DNA from: Akkermansia sp.
Lineage (GTDB): Bacteria > Verrucomicrobiota > Verrucomicrobiia > Verrucomicrobiales > Akkermansiaceae
DNA length: 55,971 nucleotides
Direction of reading: 5' to 3'
Assembly (NCBI GenBank): GCA_017399165.1
Contig: JAFQEF010000002.1
Location: 1-55,971 of the forward strand
Part shown: piece after piece, positions 1 through 8,800 of the stretch
Layout of the letters: the number at the start of each line of letters is the position of its first letter
How positions within the stretch are numbered: position 1 is the first letter of the stretch
Translations under genes and position numbers: made by a program
Notes under the pieces: generated by a model
The model's database searches: none
What the model saw: the letters and a program-made list of their open reading frames with translations, nothing else
Told to the model about the DNA's origin: nothing

Positions 1-294
1 CTCTTCCTTGGCCTCGGTGGCGTGCTCATGGTCGTGGGAGCAACCGGGGCCATGCACATGTTCTTCCTTGGCCTCGGCAGCGTGCTCGTGGTTGTGGGAG
101 CAGCCGGGGCCATGCACATGCTCTTCCTTGGCCTCGGTGGCGTGCTCATGGTCGTGGGAGCAACCGGGGCCATGCACATGCTCTTCCTTGGCCTCGGTGG
201 CGTGCTCATGGTTGTGGGAGCAACCGGGGCCATGCACGTGCTCTTCCTTGGCTTCGGCAGCGTGGTCGTGGGAGCAACCGGGGCCGTGTACGTG
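1..294. repeat. 60-bp tandem repeat, five units
   Basis: Four full 60-bp units (1-60, 61-120, 121-180, 181-240) and one 54-bp unit (241-294, the first in the coding direction) differ at only a few positions. All units keep the reading frame on the minus strand and encode the His-rich 20-residue repeat. Differences are mostly Asp/Asn and Ala/Thr exchanges plus synonymous changes, consistent with recent unit duplication. The array continues beyond the window edge. Confidence 0.95.
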
Positions 295-366
295 CTCTTC
301 TGCATGGCTGAGCATGCAGGCGGCTGTCATGGAAAACAGCAAGGGAGATATGTAGGAAATTTTCAT
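1..366 (-). CDS. His-rich exported metal-efflux protein, 3' end outside window
   Basis: Only the N-terminus is present. A signal peptide ([20 protein letters not shown]) is followed by five copies of a 20-residue unit close to [20 protein letters not shown], each with five or six His and one Cys, a clear metal-binding composition. The start codon overlaps the stop of the upstream TolC-like gene as ATGA, so the two are translationally coupled. In CusCBA/CzcCBA operons the gene after the outer-membrane factor is usually the periplasmic adaptor (CusB/CzcB), some of which have His-rich N-termini. I therefore infer an RND adaptor subunit, but no adaptor domain is visible before the window ends. 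Confidence 0.7.
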   Translation of the reverse strand, partial: MKISYISPLLFSMTAACMLSHAEEHVHGPGCSHDHAAEAKEEHVHGPGCSHNHEHATEAKEEHVHGPGCSHDHEHATEAKEEHVHGPGCSHNHEHAAEAKEEHVHGPGCSHDHEHATEAKEE

Positions 367-1646
367 TGTTTGTTATAAGAAGGGTTCAGGTATTGAAGTT
401 TGCAACGAGAGACCAACAGCTCCGAGAGACAGTCCAGATAAGCCAGGCGGCGTTCATACGCCACGTGGCGGGATTCCGCCAGCTCCAGAATCGTGGTTTC
501 ACCCAAGTTAAAGAGTTTTTCCTGTTGGGCTGCGGCAGCCTCCAGCTCATCCAAGCGTTCGTACTCTGTGGCGCAGTGTTGGCGCAGCAACTTTTGCTCG
601 CCGTTGAGCAGAGATGCCTGTTGTACCAGCTTGCGCCACTCGGTAATCAGCTCTGCCTGTTTAAGGGCGCGGTCTCCCGTGGCGCGGGCAATGGACTCGC
701 GGTTGCGGTTCCATACCGGCAGAGGAATTGAGAATCCAACGGATACCTTATCGTTGCCGCCATCTCGTGCATAGAGCGGGGAGATTCCCAGCTCGGGGTA
801 CTGCTTACGAATCTCGGCCCGCAGCTCGGTCTCGGATGCGCCGTAGGCAGCCTGCTGAGCCAAAAGTGAGGGGGAGCTTAACAGGGCATCTGCCGAGGGC
901 GCAGCCACCAACCCCGGTACACCGCCGGGCAGGTGCCCGCTCAATTCAATTTGCCCCACGGCGGGGTGCAGCCCGAGCTTTTCTATGAGCTCATTGCGCA
1001 GGCGCAGGTGCTCGGTCTCCAACTCCATTTGCTCGCGGCGTGTATCGTTCAAACGTTGGGTAGCCACCTGAAAGGCGCCAAAGTCCACCTCGCCCAATTC
1101 GTGGAGGCGGTCAATTTTCTTTTGTTCCTCCTGCATAACGGCAAGGCGGTGTTGCATGACATGTAGTTTGGCATGTGTTGCCATGATGCGGTGGCGCAGG
1201 CACTCCAGCTCGGTCAGGTAGGTGCGCTCGGTGGCGCGCATCTCCCAATAGTCGCTCTCCTTATATTGCTCTGCAATTTTTTCTGCCAAAGCGGGCAGCC
1301 CCGTTACCGGCAGGGTCAGGCTTGGGGAGACGGCGTTGTTGGTGATGTTCTCCCCGAAAACGCGCTCAATTTCAAAGGATACGGAGGGGTCCTCCCACAG
1401 CCCGGCAAACTCAGCCACAGAGGTGCTCTTGGCCGCCTTAAGGCGTGCTTGGTTAAGCTCCCGGTTAAGCAACAGGCCAATCTTAATCATTTGCTCTCGG
1501 TTCAAATGCCCCCCCTTGCACAGAGAGGTAGACACTTGCGCCCACTCGGCCGTGTCTCTTGCCATATCGACCGGGGCTTCTTGGTAAGAAACGCAGCTGC
1601 ACAGCACCAGGGCGCCTATTGCTGCCGTATAAATGTGTTTTTTCAT
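363..1646 (-). CDS. TolC/CusC-family outer-membrane efflux lipoprotein
   Basis: A 427-aa outer-membrane factor of the TolC/NodT (CusC/CzcC) type. The N-terminus [18 protein letters not shown] is a lipoprotein signal with the lipobox Cys near residue 17-18. The body has the long amphipathic, Glu/Leu/Ala-rich helices of the periplasmic tunnel and the duplicated outer-membrane efflux architecture, including an [16 protein letters not shown] segment typical of these proteins. It would form the exit duct for an RND metal pump. It is coupled to the downstream His-rich gene (ATGA overlap) and follows a Cys/His-rich small protein, so copper, silver, zinc or cobalt efflux is the likely role; the metal cannot be told from sequence. 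Confidence 0.85.
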   Translation of the reverse strand: MKKHIYTAAIGALVLCSCVSYQEAPVDMARDTAEWAQVSTSLCKGGHLNREQMIKIGLLLNRELNQARLKAAKSTSVAEFAGLWEDPSVSFEIERVFGENITNNAVSPSLTLPVTGLPALAEKIAEQYKESDYWEMRATERTYLTELECLRHRIMATHAKLHVMQHRLAVMQEEQKKIDRLHELGEVDFGAFQVATQRLNDTRREQMELETEHLRLRNELIEKLGLHPAVGQIELSGHLPGGVPGLVAAPSADALLSSPSLLAQQAAYGASETELRAEIRKQYPELGISPLYARDGGNDKVSVGFSIPLPVWNRNRESIARATGDRALKQAELITEWRKLVQQASLLNGEQKLLRQHCATEYERLDELEAAAAQQEKLFNLGETTILELAESRHVAYERRLAYLDCLSELLVSRCKLQYLNPSYNKQ

Positions 1647-1743
1647 TCTGATTGTAATGGATTATAGTAAAATGTGTGTTAAAAAAGAGAAAAGTACCGC
1701 GCCACAAACCGTGTGCGGTTGATGCAAAATTAAAACAAGTATA

Positions 1744-2133
1744 TCAAATCAGCAGCGGGGATAAGCGCGTGTTCGGTGGGTCCCATAGTGCCGCTCGCTC
1801 TAAACAAAGGGCTACCATGCTGTGCATGCGGCTCAGGCACCATTGAAAGTTGGGTAGCTCCACCACCTGTATTGCATCCGCCGTGAATACGGGCACCTGC
1901 ACTTGGGCGGATACAGGCTGCATCTCGTTTTCCACATGGGCGCAACGGTGCTCCTTGGGGGCGGGGGCGTGCTTTTCTCCCTCCTGCATGTGGGCGTGCC
2001 CGCATTCGCAGTGTCCACCCACTTGTACAAGCTCATGGTGGCAGGTGCATATCTTAACAGCTCCCCCCACGGCTACCATCGGTAATATCAACAGTGCCGT
2101 CAGCAATTTGAGCCATGTGTGCATTTTTGCCAT
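1744..2133 (-). CDS. small exported Cys/His-rich protein, putative metal-binding
   Basis: A 129-aa protein with a signal-peptide-like N-terminus (hydrophobic stretch around residues 9-25) and a Cys/His-rich segment containing CTCHHE and CECGHAHMQ, then HRCAH. This fits a periplasmic metal-binding or sensing role ahead of an efflux operon. I do not recognise a named family. The start at 2133 is favoured because a strong promoter lies just upstream; a second ATG at 2124 is possible. It is probably the first gene of the operon that includes the CusC-like and His-rich genes. Confidence 0.65.
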   Translation of the reverse strand: MAKMHTWLKLLTALLILPMVAVGGAVKICTCHHELVQVGGHCECGHAHMQEGEKHAPAPKEHRCAHVENEMQPVSAQVQVPVFTADAIQVVELPNFQWCLSRMHSMVALCLERAALWDPPNTRLSPLLI

Positions 2134-2145
2134 CCGTCTGTGTTC

Positions 2146-2174
2146 ATTTTACTATTCTGCTTGCGTTGTGTCAA
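2146..2174 (-). promoter_or_regulatory. sigma70-type promoter of metal-efflux operon
   Basis: On the minus strand TTGACA (2174-2169) is separated by 17 nt from TAAAAT (2151-2146). The -10 box is only 12 nt from the ATG at 2133, so the transcript would have a leader of about six nt. No obvious metalloregulator operator was recognised. Confidence 0.7.
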
Positions 2175-2270
2175 TACTCTCCCTGTTCTTTTTCTGATTT
2201 TCCCATGTTTTTCGTGGGGGATGCGGTCTATCGTTCTCTTGAGTTTAAAAATGCTATATGTTAATAAATA

Positions 2271-2298
2271 TTGACAATATAAATAATTTATGTATAAT
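2271..2298 (+). promoter_or_regulatory. consensus sigma70-type promoter of lipoprotein gene
   Basis: TTGACA (2271-2276), a 16-nt spacer and TATAAT (2293-2298) match the consensus exactly. The -10 box ends 9 nt before the ATG at 2308, so transcription should begin within a few nt of the start codon. Confidence 0.75.
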
Positions 2299-2307
2299 GG
2301 CGCGCGC

Positions 2308-2802
2308 ATGAATAAGAAAACAATAGCCTGCATGATAATCGGAACCTGTGCCATGTTGCTCAACTCTTGTATAACCTCCACCCTGGTGGCAGCAAGCGGA
2401 GCCGTGGCCGGTGCGGATGCATTGGTTAAATCCACAAGCAGCAGCATAAAAAGTATCAGCAACGTATTCAGCAGCGGTGCCCCCGAGTCACTCAGCGAGC
2501 ATACCCTGGCCCTCACCGGTGAGGCCCGCATGGCAACGGGAAGCGAAAAAGCAGAAAAATCCCTCTGCTTCACCTCAGATAACGCTTGCAAAGACTCGGC
2601 GTCTTTGTTTAAATATGAGCGAGCCTCCGACACAAAGGCCATCGTAACGGAAACCGCAAACGGCGGGGTGGAAACGCACACCTATCGCCTCACTTTTACG
2701 GATGGCGATGAGGGGGTATATGCCTATGAGCGCAGGGCGGTTGATGGCTCCGTTTTGGCAACGGGCGACGGCTCTTTCACGCTCACGGAAAATGAATCAT
2801 AA
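2308..2802 (+). CDS. lipoprotein of unknown function
   Basis: A 164-aa protein with a type II signal (MNKKTIACMIIGTCAMLLNSC, lipobox Cys at residue 21) followed by an Ala/Ser-rich segment and a C-terminal, beta-rich region with TYRLTFTDGDEGVY. I do not recognise a family. The ATG at 2308 is preferred over 2290 because 2290 lies inside the promoter and only 2308 gives a proper lysine-containing signal peptide. It is followed after 3 nt by the glycosylase gene, so the two are probably co-transcribed. Confidence 0.7.
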   Translation: MNKKTIACMIIGTCAMLLNSCITSTLVAASGAVAGADALVKSTSSSIKSISNVFSSGAPESLSEHTLALTGEARMATGSEKAEKSLCFTSDNACKDSASLFKYERASDTKAIVTETANGGVETHTYRLTFTDGDEGVYAYERRAVDGSVLATGDGSFTLTENES

Positions 2803-2805
2803 AAG

Positions 2806-3750
2806 ATGACAACGGTAGAACTGGTGCTCAATTATTTACACGCCCTGCAAGAGCGGGGGGTGGAGCACCTTTCTGTCGATGAATCCGCCCGCAGTATTTT
2901 GCGAGAGTGGATGCTGGCAGCCCGCCGTGGTGTACCCAAACCCATTGCTGCACCTGCGCCTGCCAATCAACCTGTTGCTCCTCCCGTGGCTGCCCCGGCA
3001 GTGGTGGCAGGGGCGGCCCCCGGCATCAGTGATTTGCGCTCTGCCCTGAATGAGGCGGACACCTCCGCTGCGCCTGACCGCGGCTATGAGGAGGAGGATG
3101 TACCCTTCTTCCGCCCCGGTGGCAGCAATGCGGATGAGGTATGGGCCAATGCTGCCCGCATGTTGCCCACCTGGCGCCCGTTGCAAGAGCTGCGCACCCT
3201 GCGAGATAAAGTGGTAATGGGGGAGGGCAACCGCCAGGCTGATATCATGTTTGTGGGGGATGCCCCCAATTATTACGATGAGCGCGCAGGGCGCCCCTTC
3301 AGCGGTGAGGCCGGGGAAAAATTGAACGGTATTCTTAAGGCCATGGGCGTAACCAGGGAGCAAGTGTACATTACCCACTTGGTTAAGTTTCGCCCCGCCA
3401 TGCCCCGCCAAACTACAAACAACCGCACACCGTCCGATAAGGAGATTCGCTTCTCTACCTCTGTGGTAGAGCTGGAGACCCGCCTGGTGCAACCCAAGGT
3501 CATTGTGGCACTGGGCATTGTAGCAGCTCGTGGCCTGTTGCAGCGTGGTGAGCTACCCTTGGCAGACTACAGGCGGGATGGCGGCCAATTCTGCGGTGTG
3601 CCTGTTATTGTGACCCACCACCCCAGCTACCTGCTGCGTACTAATGATTTGGCAGAGCGCCGCGAGCTGTGGGAAGAAATGTTGCGCGCCATGGAGCTTG
3701 CCGGCCTGCCCATATCCGCCAAACAGCGCGCTTTCTTTACCAAAAAATAA
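2806..3750 (+). CDS. family-4-like uracil-DNA glycosylase without Fe-S cysteines
   Basis: A 314-aa protein. Residues about 1-125 are a poorly conserved, Ala/Pro-rich extension. The C-terminal 190 residues match the family 4/5 UDG fold: a GDAPNYYDERAGRPFSGEAG segment in place of the usual GEAPG-GRPF motif, THLVKFRP where family 4 has TNVVKCRP, and HHPSYLLR for the HPSALL motif. It would excise uracil from DNA. Family 4 enzymes normally bind a 4Fe-4S cluster with four Cys; this protein has a single Cys (in QFCGVP), so the cluster must be absent. Start directly follows the lipoprotein stop. Confidence 0.85.
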   Translation: MTTVELVLNYLHALQERGVEHLSVDESARSILREWMLAARRGVPKPIAAPAPANQPVAPPVAAPAVVAGAAPGISDLRSALNEADTSAAPDRGYEEEDVPFFRPGGSNADEVWANAARMLPTWRPLQELRTLRDKVVMGEGNRQADIMFVGDAPNYYDERAGRPFSGEAGEKLNGILKAMGVTREQVYITHLVKFRPAMPRQTTNNRTPSDKEIRFSTSVVELETRLVQPKVIVALGIVAARGLLQRGELPLADYRRDGGQFCGVPVIVTHHPSYLLRTNDLAERRELWEEMLRAMELAGLPISAKQRAFFTKK

Positions 3751-3756
3751 ACCTCC

Positions 3757-4965
3757 TTACTGAGCCGTGAGGCGGTATTCTGTATCTTGTTGCAGGTGAG
3801 CCTTGGCTTCTCCCAGCAAGAAGAATGAGCCGCAAATGAGCGTGTGCGGGGGCAGGGTGGCCAATGCCTCTGCCAAGCTTGCAGGGGTGCAAATGGGGGC
3901 GGTAGAGGCAGCACGCACCTTGGCTGCCATCTCCTGCGGCGGTAAAATGCGTGGGGATTGCACGGGCGGCAGCACCCATTCGCTCACAATGGGGGCAAGC
4001 AGCTGCAACACTTCATCCAAGGCTTTATCTGCACTACCGGCATAAATGCAGCGTGCTTTCTGCGTGCCGAAACGCTCTTGCCAACTGTCCACCAGCACGC
4101 GTATGGCGGGTGGGTTATGGGCGCCATCCATGATAACCTGCGGGGCAATCTCCTCAAACCTGCCGGGCCATTGCACCGTGGCTAAGCCGTGGGCAATTTC
4201 GGCATCCGATGCCAAAAAATGCGGCAGTGCACGCAGGGCAGCCAACGCTAAGGCTGCATTGCGCTTTTGGTAACTGCCGTGCAGGCCCAAGGGCAGCTCG
4301 CACTCCTCGCTCACCACGCAGTAGTCGGTATCCATGGCCTGCGCTGCGGCATGGATGGCGCGTATGGCCTCCGGCTGTTGCGGGGCTGTGAGCGCCGGGC
4401 GATGCCAGGCAAAGATGGCGGCTTTTTCTGCGGCAATGTCGTACAGGGTATCGCCCAGGTATTGTGTGTGGTCCAAGCCGATGGGGGTGAGCACCGCCAC
4501 ATCTTTGGGCACGGCGTTGGTGGCATCCAGGCGCCCACCCATGCCGGTTTCCAGCACAATGAGGTCCGTTTCCTGCTCGGCAAAATGCATCATGGCCACA
4601 GCCAACACCAGTTCAAAAAAGGTGGGCTTGGTTTCCCAAGGTTCAATCACAGCCCTTACTTTGCAGATAAGGCGGGCGGCATCGGCATCCGCAATCTCTT
4701 GCCCGTTTACTTTAATGCGCTCATTAAAGCGTACCAAGTGGGGGGAGGTAAACAGCCCCGTGCGGTAGCCGGCGGCTCGGGCAATACTCTCTGCAAAAGC
4801 GCAGGTGGATCCCTTGCCGTTGGTGCCCGCCACGTGTATGACCCTGGCGCGCGGGTACAATACCCCGCATTCTTTCAGCAAGCGAGTAATGCCCTCCAAC
4901 CCCAGCTTGATGCCGAACATCTGCGTGGAGTACAACCAATCCAATGCCGCTTGATATGTGCTCAT
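3757..4965 (-). CDS. folC: folylpolyglutamate / dihydrofolate synthase
   Basis: A 402-aa Mur-ligase-type enzyme that adds glutamate to folates and, in bifunctional forms, to dihydropteroate. Visible features are the P-loop HVAGTNGKGST near residue 45, TSPHLVRFNERIKV, ETGMGGRLDATN, GLDHTQYLGDT and DGAHNPPAIRVL in the expected order and at the usual family length. It converges with the UDG gene (6-nt gap). A hairpin upstream (4979-4998) separates it from ssb. Confidence 0.93.
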   Translation of the reverse strand: MSTYQAALDWLYSTQMFGIKLGLEGITRLLKECGVLYPRARVIHVAGTNGKGSTCAFAESIARAAGYRTGLFTSPHLVRFNERIKVNGQEIADADAARLICKVRAVIEPWETKPTFFELVLAVAMMHFAEQETDLIVLETGMGGRLDATNAVPKDVAVLTPIGLDHTQYLGDTLYDIAAEKAAIFAWHRPALTAPQQPEAIRAIHAAAQAMDTDYCVVSEECELPLGLHGSYQKRNAALALAALRALPHFLASDAEIAHGLATVQWPGRFEEIAPQVIMDGAHNPPAIRVLVDSWQERFGTQKARCIYAGSADKALDEVLQLLAPIVSEWVLPPVQSPRILPPQEMAAKVRAASTAPICTPASLAEALATLPPHTLICGSFFLLGEAKAHLQQDTEYRLTAQ

Positions 4966-4978
4966 GGTAGTGAAAATC

Positions 4979-4998
4979 AGCGGGCACTGAGGCCCGCT
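4979..4998 (-). terminator. hairpin downstream of ssb
   Basis: AGCGGGC and GCCCGCT form a 7-bp stem with a 6-nt loop between the ssb stop and the folC start. On the minus strand it is followed by GATTTTC, a weak U-run, so it may be a terminator or attenuator. Confidence 0.4.
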
Positions 4999-5036
4999 GT
5001 GTTATAATGAAAACCAGATTGTACCGCTGTTGGGTA

Positions 5037-5621
5037 TCAGAACGGGATATCGTCTTCCTCCTCCTGCGGCATGGGGGCTTGCTGCTGGGGAGCAGGCTGC
5101 TGGTAGCTGTTGTTGTAATTGTTGCCGCCACCATTGTTGTAGCCGCCGCCGTTGTTACCGTAGTTGTTGCGCTGCTGGTAACCGCCGCCATTGTTGTAGC
5201 CGCCACCGTTGTTACCATAATTATTGCGCTGCTGGTAACCACCGCCGTTGTTGTTGTAACCGCCGCCACCTTGCTGGGCACCGTCTCTGCCGCTCAAGAG
5301 CTGCAGGTTTTCGGCAATAATGCGAATACGGCTGCGGCGCTGGCCGGTCTGCTTGTCCTCCCATGTGTCCATCTGTAAGCGGCCCTCAATGAATACGGGG
5401 CGCCCCTTGCTCAAATACTGGGCTGCAATCTCACCGGTGCGGCCCCAGCATGTTACATCCAAAAATGTTGTTTCCTCGCGGCGCTCCCCGTCATTGGGGC
5501 CGCTGCTCACGCGGTTTACTGCCAAGCGCAATTCGGTAAGGGAGTTGCCTCGGGGGGTAGTGCGAACCTCGGGGTCTGCGGTGAGGTTGCCGATAAGCAT
5601 GACTTTGTTCAAATTAGCCAT
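5037..5621 (-). CDS. ssb: single-stranded DNA-binding protein
   Basis: A 194-aa SSB. Residues 1-110 are the OB-fold, with MANLNKVMLIGNLTADPEV, a TTFLDVTCWGR segment and YLSKGRPVFIEGRLQMDTW. This is followed by a low-complexity Gly/Asn/Gln/Tyr linker with two near-identical copies of GGGYQQRNNYGNNGGGYNN and the conserved acidic tip DDDIPF that recruits replication and repair partners. Length and layout are typical for a housekeeping SSB. No clear Shine-Dalgarno sequence precedes the ATG. Confidence 0.96.
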   Translation of the reverse strand: MANLNKVMLIGNLTADPEVRTTPRGNSLTELRLAVNRVSSGPNDGERREETTFLDVTCWGRTGEIAAQYLSKGRPVFIEGRLQMDTWEDKQTGQRRSRIRIIAENLQLLSGRDGAQQGGGGYNNNGGGYQQRNNYGNNGGGYNNGGGYQQRNNYGNNGGGYNNGGGNNYNNSYQQPAPQQQAPMPQEEEDDIPF

Positions 5622-5789
5622 AACTGTCTGTTTCTATTTGTATAACGTTGCTATTGTGTCGAGAATCCCACCACGTCTGCTCTCGTTTTAACGCACAGAC
5701 GGGCAGGAAGAATGATGTGGCCTTTATTCTCTCACCTCCTCCCCCCCTTTGGCAAGCAAAAATTTCACTCGAACGCATTATTTTTTGCT

Positions 5790-5826
5790 AATCGGAGGGA
5801 TGGGCCTTAAGGACACCCCTCCGATT
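5790..5826. other. hairpin in ssb-ankyrin gene gap
   Basis: AATCGGAGGG (5790-5799) pairs with CCCTCCGATT (5817-5826). It lies just after the stop of the minus-strand ankyrin gene but has no U-tract on either strand. It may be a 3' end stabiliser or a factor-assisted terminator. The rest of 5622-5839 shows no gene. Confidence 0.45.
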
Positions 5827-5839
5827 GCTTTGCGGGTGA

Positions 5840-8800
5840 TTATAACCTGATTTTCGAGCCTCTCATCAGTTCGCCAACGGGGTCTTCAATTTCGCCTTTT
5901 TCATAGCGTTCTTCCTCGCGCTTTTTTTGGCGCTCTTTCACAATTTCGAACGCTGTTTGGCCGTTGTTATCTCTGGACTCGGGGTCGGCACCCAGGCGTA
6001 TCAGCTCGCTGTACATGTAGGTTCTCTCCTCAATGGCAGCGTGGTGCAGGGCAGTGCGGCCCTGCGCGTCCTTGGCGTGAATATCTGCACCGTGCTTGAT
6101 GAGGTACTCTAAGGCGTCGGATGCATAGTGTTTGGCCGCCTCCATCAGCGGGGTAAGCCCATCTTTATCTGTGGCGTTGGGGTTCAGCCCGAGCCCGAGC
6201 AGGTATTCTATACTCCTTTGGTCAGAATCCTCGGCAGCGTGGTGCAGGGCCGTCTTTTGCCGGTTATTGACATGGTGGGGGTTCTGGCCCTTTTTTATCA
6301 GGAATTTCAGCATATCAATATTTGTGTTTTTCGCTGCACTGAGGAAAAGGTTATCTCCCTCTGCCGTAATGGTGTTGATATCTGCCCCCTTGGCCAACAA
6401 CCATTTAATATCAATGGTATTTCCGTATTTGGCAGCATAGTGCAGCGGGGTGAGCCCGCTGAGGTCGGCCGCCTCTATGTTTGCTCCGTTTTCCATAAGC
6501 AGCTCTGCAATTTCAGTGGCTTCTCTTTGAATGGCAATATGCAGTAGTTGAGCGCCGCCCTCACCTTGCCAATTAAGATCTGCCCCGGCTTGCATCAGCA
6601 GCTTGAATACCCCCGGTTCGTCGGCTTTCGTTGCGTAATAGATGGCGGTGGCACCGTTGTTTTCGTTTTTGTAGTTTACATTTGCCCCGTGTTGTAACAG
6701 AATGCGTACATTATCCTCTGCCCCGCGTTCGGCAGCATGCATAAGGGGGGTATCGCCGTATTCATCCGCCATGTTGAAGTCTGCCCCGGCTTCGCAAAGC
6801 AATTGCAGGCTTTGGGGGCCTATGTTCTTGATAACATGATGAATGAGCGTGTTGCCGTTTTTGAACTTCTGATTGGGGTTGGCACCGGCTGCCAGCAAAA
6901 GTTTCACGCAGGCTGCGTGGTCGTGCTCCAGCGCCAAGCTCAGGGCGGTTTCGCCGGAAGGGCTTGTTGCAGATACCGGGGTGCCGGTTTCCAGCAACAG
7001 TTTCACACAATCTGCATGCCCGGCTCTTGCTGCCTGCATCAGTACGGAGTTTGCGTTGTTATCGGCATCTGTGGCGGCGGCCCCGTGTTGCAGCAGTATG
7101 CGCGCGCAGTCCGTGTGCCCCTTTTGTACGGCGAGCATCAGCGGGGATTCGCCGTCTGTGTTGCGTATCAATACCTTGGCGCCGGCATCTGCCAACAGTT
7201 GTACGCACTCTGCGTTACCATATTGTGCTGCAAAGGATAAGGGCGCCATGCGGTCATCATCCCTGGCGTTTACCTTAGAGCCCGCCTCCAGCAGCAAGCG
7301 TATGCAGTCCGCAGCCCCCTTGGAGGCCGCCAGCATAAGAGAAGTTGTGCGCTGGCGGCGTGTGTAAGAGTCCTTGGCTCCGCCTTGCAGCAGCAGCTTA
7401 ACGCACTCTGTGTTGCCGTTGCGGGCAGCTTGCATCAGCGGGGTGTATTTAGCTTTGTTGGCCAGGGTAACATCTGCCCCGTGGTCGAGCAAAAGCTTGG
7501 TACACTCTGTATTGCCGTGCAGGGTGGTCATAAGCAGCGGGGTGTCGCCATCGTTGTCTTGCGTGTTGACTTGTGCCCCGTGCTCCAGCAGCAAACGCAT
7601 GTTTTCTACACGCCCGTGCTGAGCCGCCAGCAGCAGTGCCGTTTTGCCGGAGAGGGCGCGGGCGTTGGCATCTGCCCCGTGCTCCAGCAGCATGTTGAGC
7701 AAATCGGGCGTAGGCAGGCTTGCCGCTGCCATAAGGGTGGTGTTGCCACTTTGGGTGGCAGCCAAAAGATCCGGCGTGGCGGGTAATAGCATCTCTATGC
7801 AGGCTGTGTTGTTAGTTATTATGGCCTGCATGAGCGGGGAGTATTTTTTATGCTTGGTGGCGGCGGTGTCTGCCCCGGCCTCCAGCAGTAGCTTGACACA
7901 GTCTGCATGCCCTTGAGCAGCCGCCGCGCTCAGCGGGGAGGTATCTGCATCTTTTGCCGTGGCATTGGGGGATGCCCCTGCCGCCAACAGCAGTTTGACA
8001 CACTCTGTGTGACCTTGCGCTGCGGCATACTCCAATGCGGTGATGGCATCGGCAGACAAAGCATCCACTGCGGCGCCTTGCTCTAACAGGTAGCTTACAA
8101 GATCTGCACGCCCGCGCTCGGCTGCCAAATGCAGCAGGTGGGTTTCTTGCGGGGCTTCATCCTCTTTACTTTTCGCTTTTTTGCCTTTCGATACGCGTAT
8201 GATTTTGCCGATGCGTAGCGGTGTATCAACGGGCATGCCGTGCTCTACCAGGCGTTTCAGGGAATCCAGGCAATTGGTCTCTGATAAATCATTGAGCAAA
8301 CTGCGGATTTTTTTATCATCGGCCAAGTCTGCGGTAGCCCCGGCCTCTTTCAACAGGGCGGCGGTTTCATCACGCCCGGCAGCCAAGACTACCGACAGGG
8401 CAGAATAGTAATCCTCCTTCTCAGCTACAGCAGCACCTGCTGCCAAAAGCAGGCGGCAATGCTCCGTATACCCCAATGCGGCAGCCATGCTCAGGTAATA
8501 GCGCCCATGATCATTGCCCAACTGCTCCTCTGCATCCAATTGCAGAAGCTCGCGTAAATCCGTGGGGTCGGGGTTGAGTATGGCGTATAGCATGGCGGGC
8601 ATGGTGTATTCGGACTCCATGCGCTGCATTTCAAACAGGTCCTTAAACTTAGGCAGCCTCTTCACGGCGTGGTCGCTTGCCAAGTAGAGATTAAACACCC
8701 CGCCCTCTTGCAGGGCTGTTATCTCCACATAAAGCTCGTCTCCCTGCTCTGCGCAGAACTTGAGTTCGCCTTGAGTGTTATCTGCCGCGGGGCTTTGCGG

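Noticed and set aside
1..300. Possible CRISPR array
   Set aside because: Units are contiguous 60-bp coding repeats with no spacers, in frame with a signal-peptide protein on the minus strand.
5790..5826. Rho-independent terminator
   Set aside because: The 10-bp stem has no T-run on either strand, so it is listed only as a hairpin.
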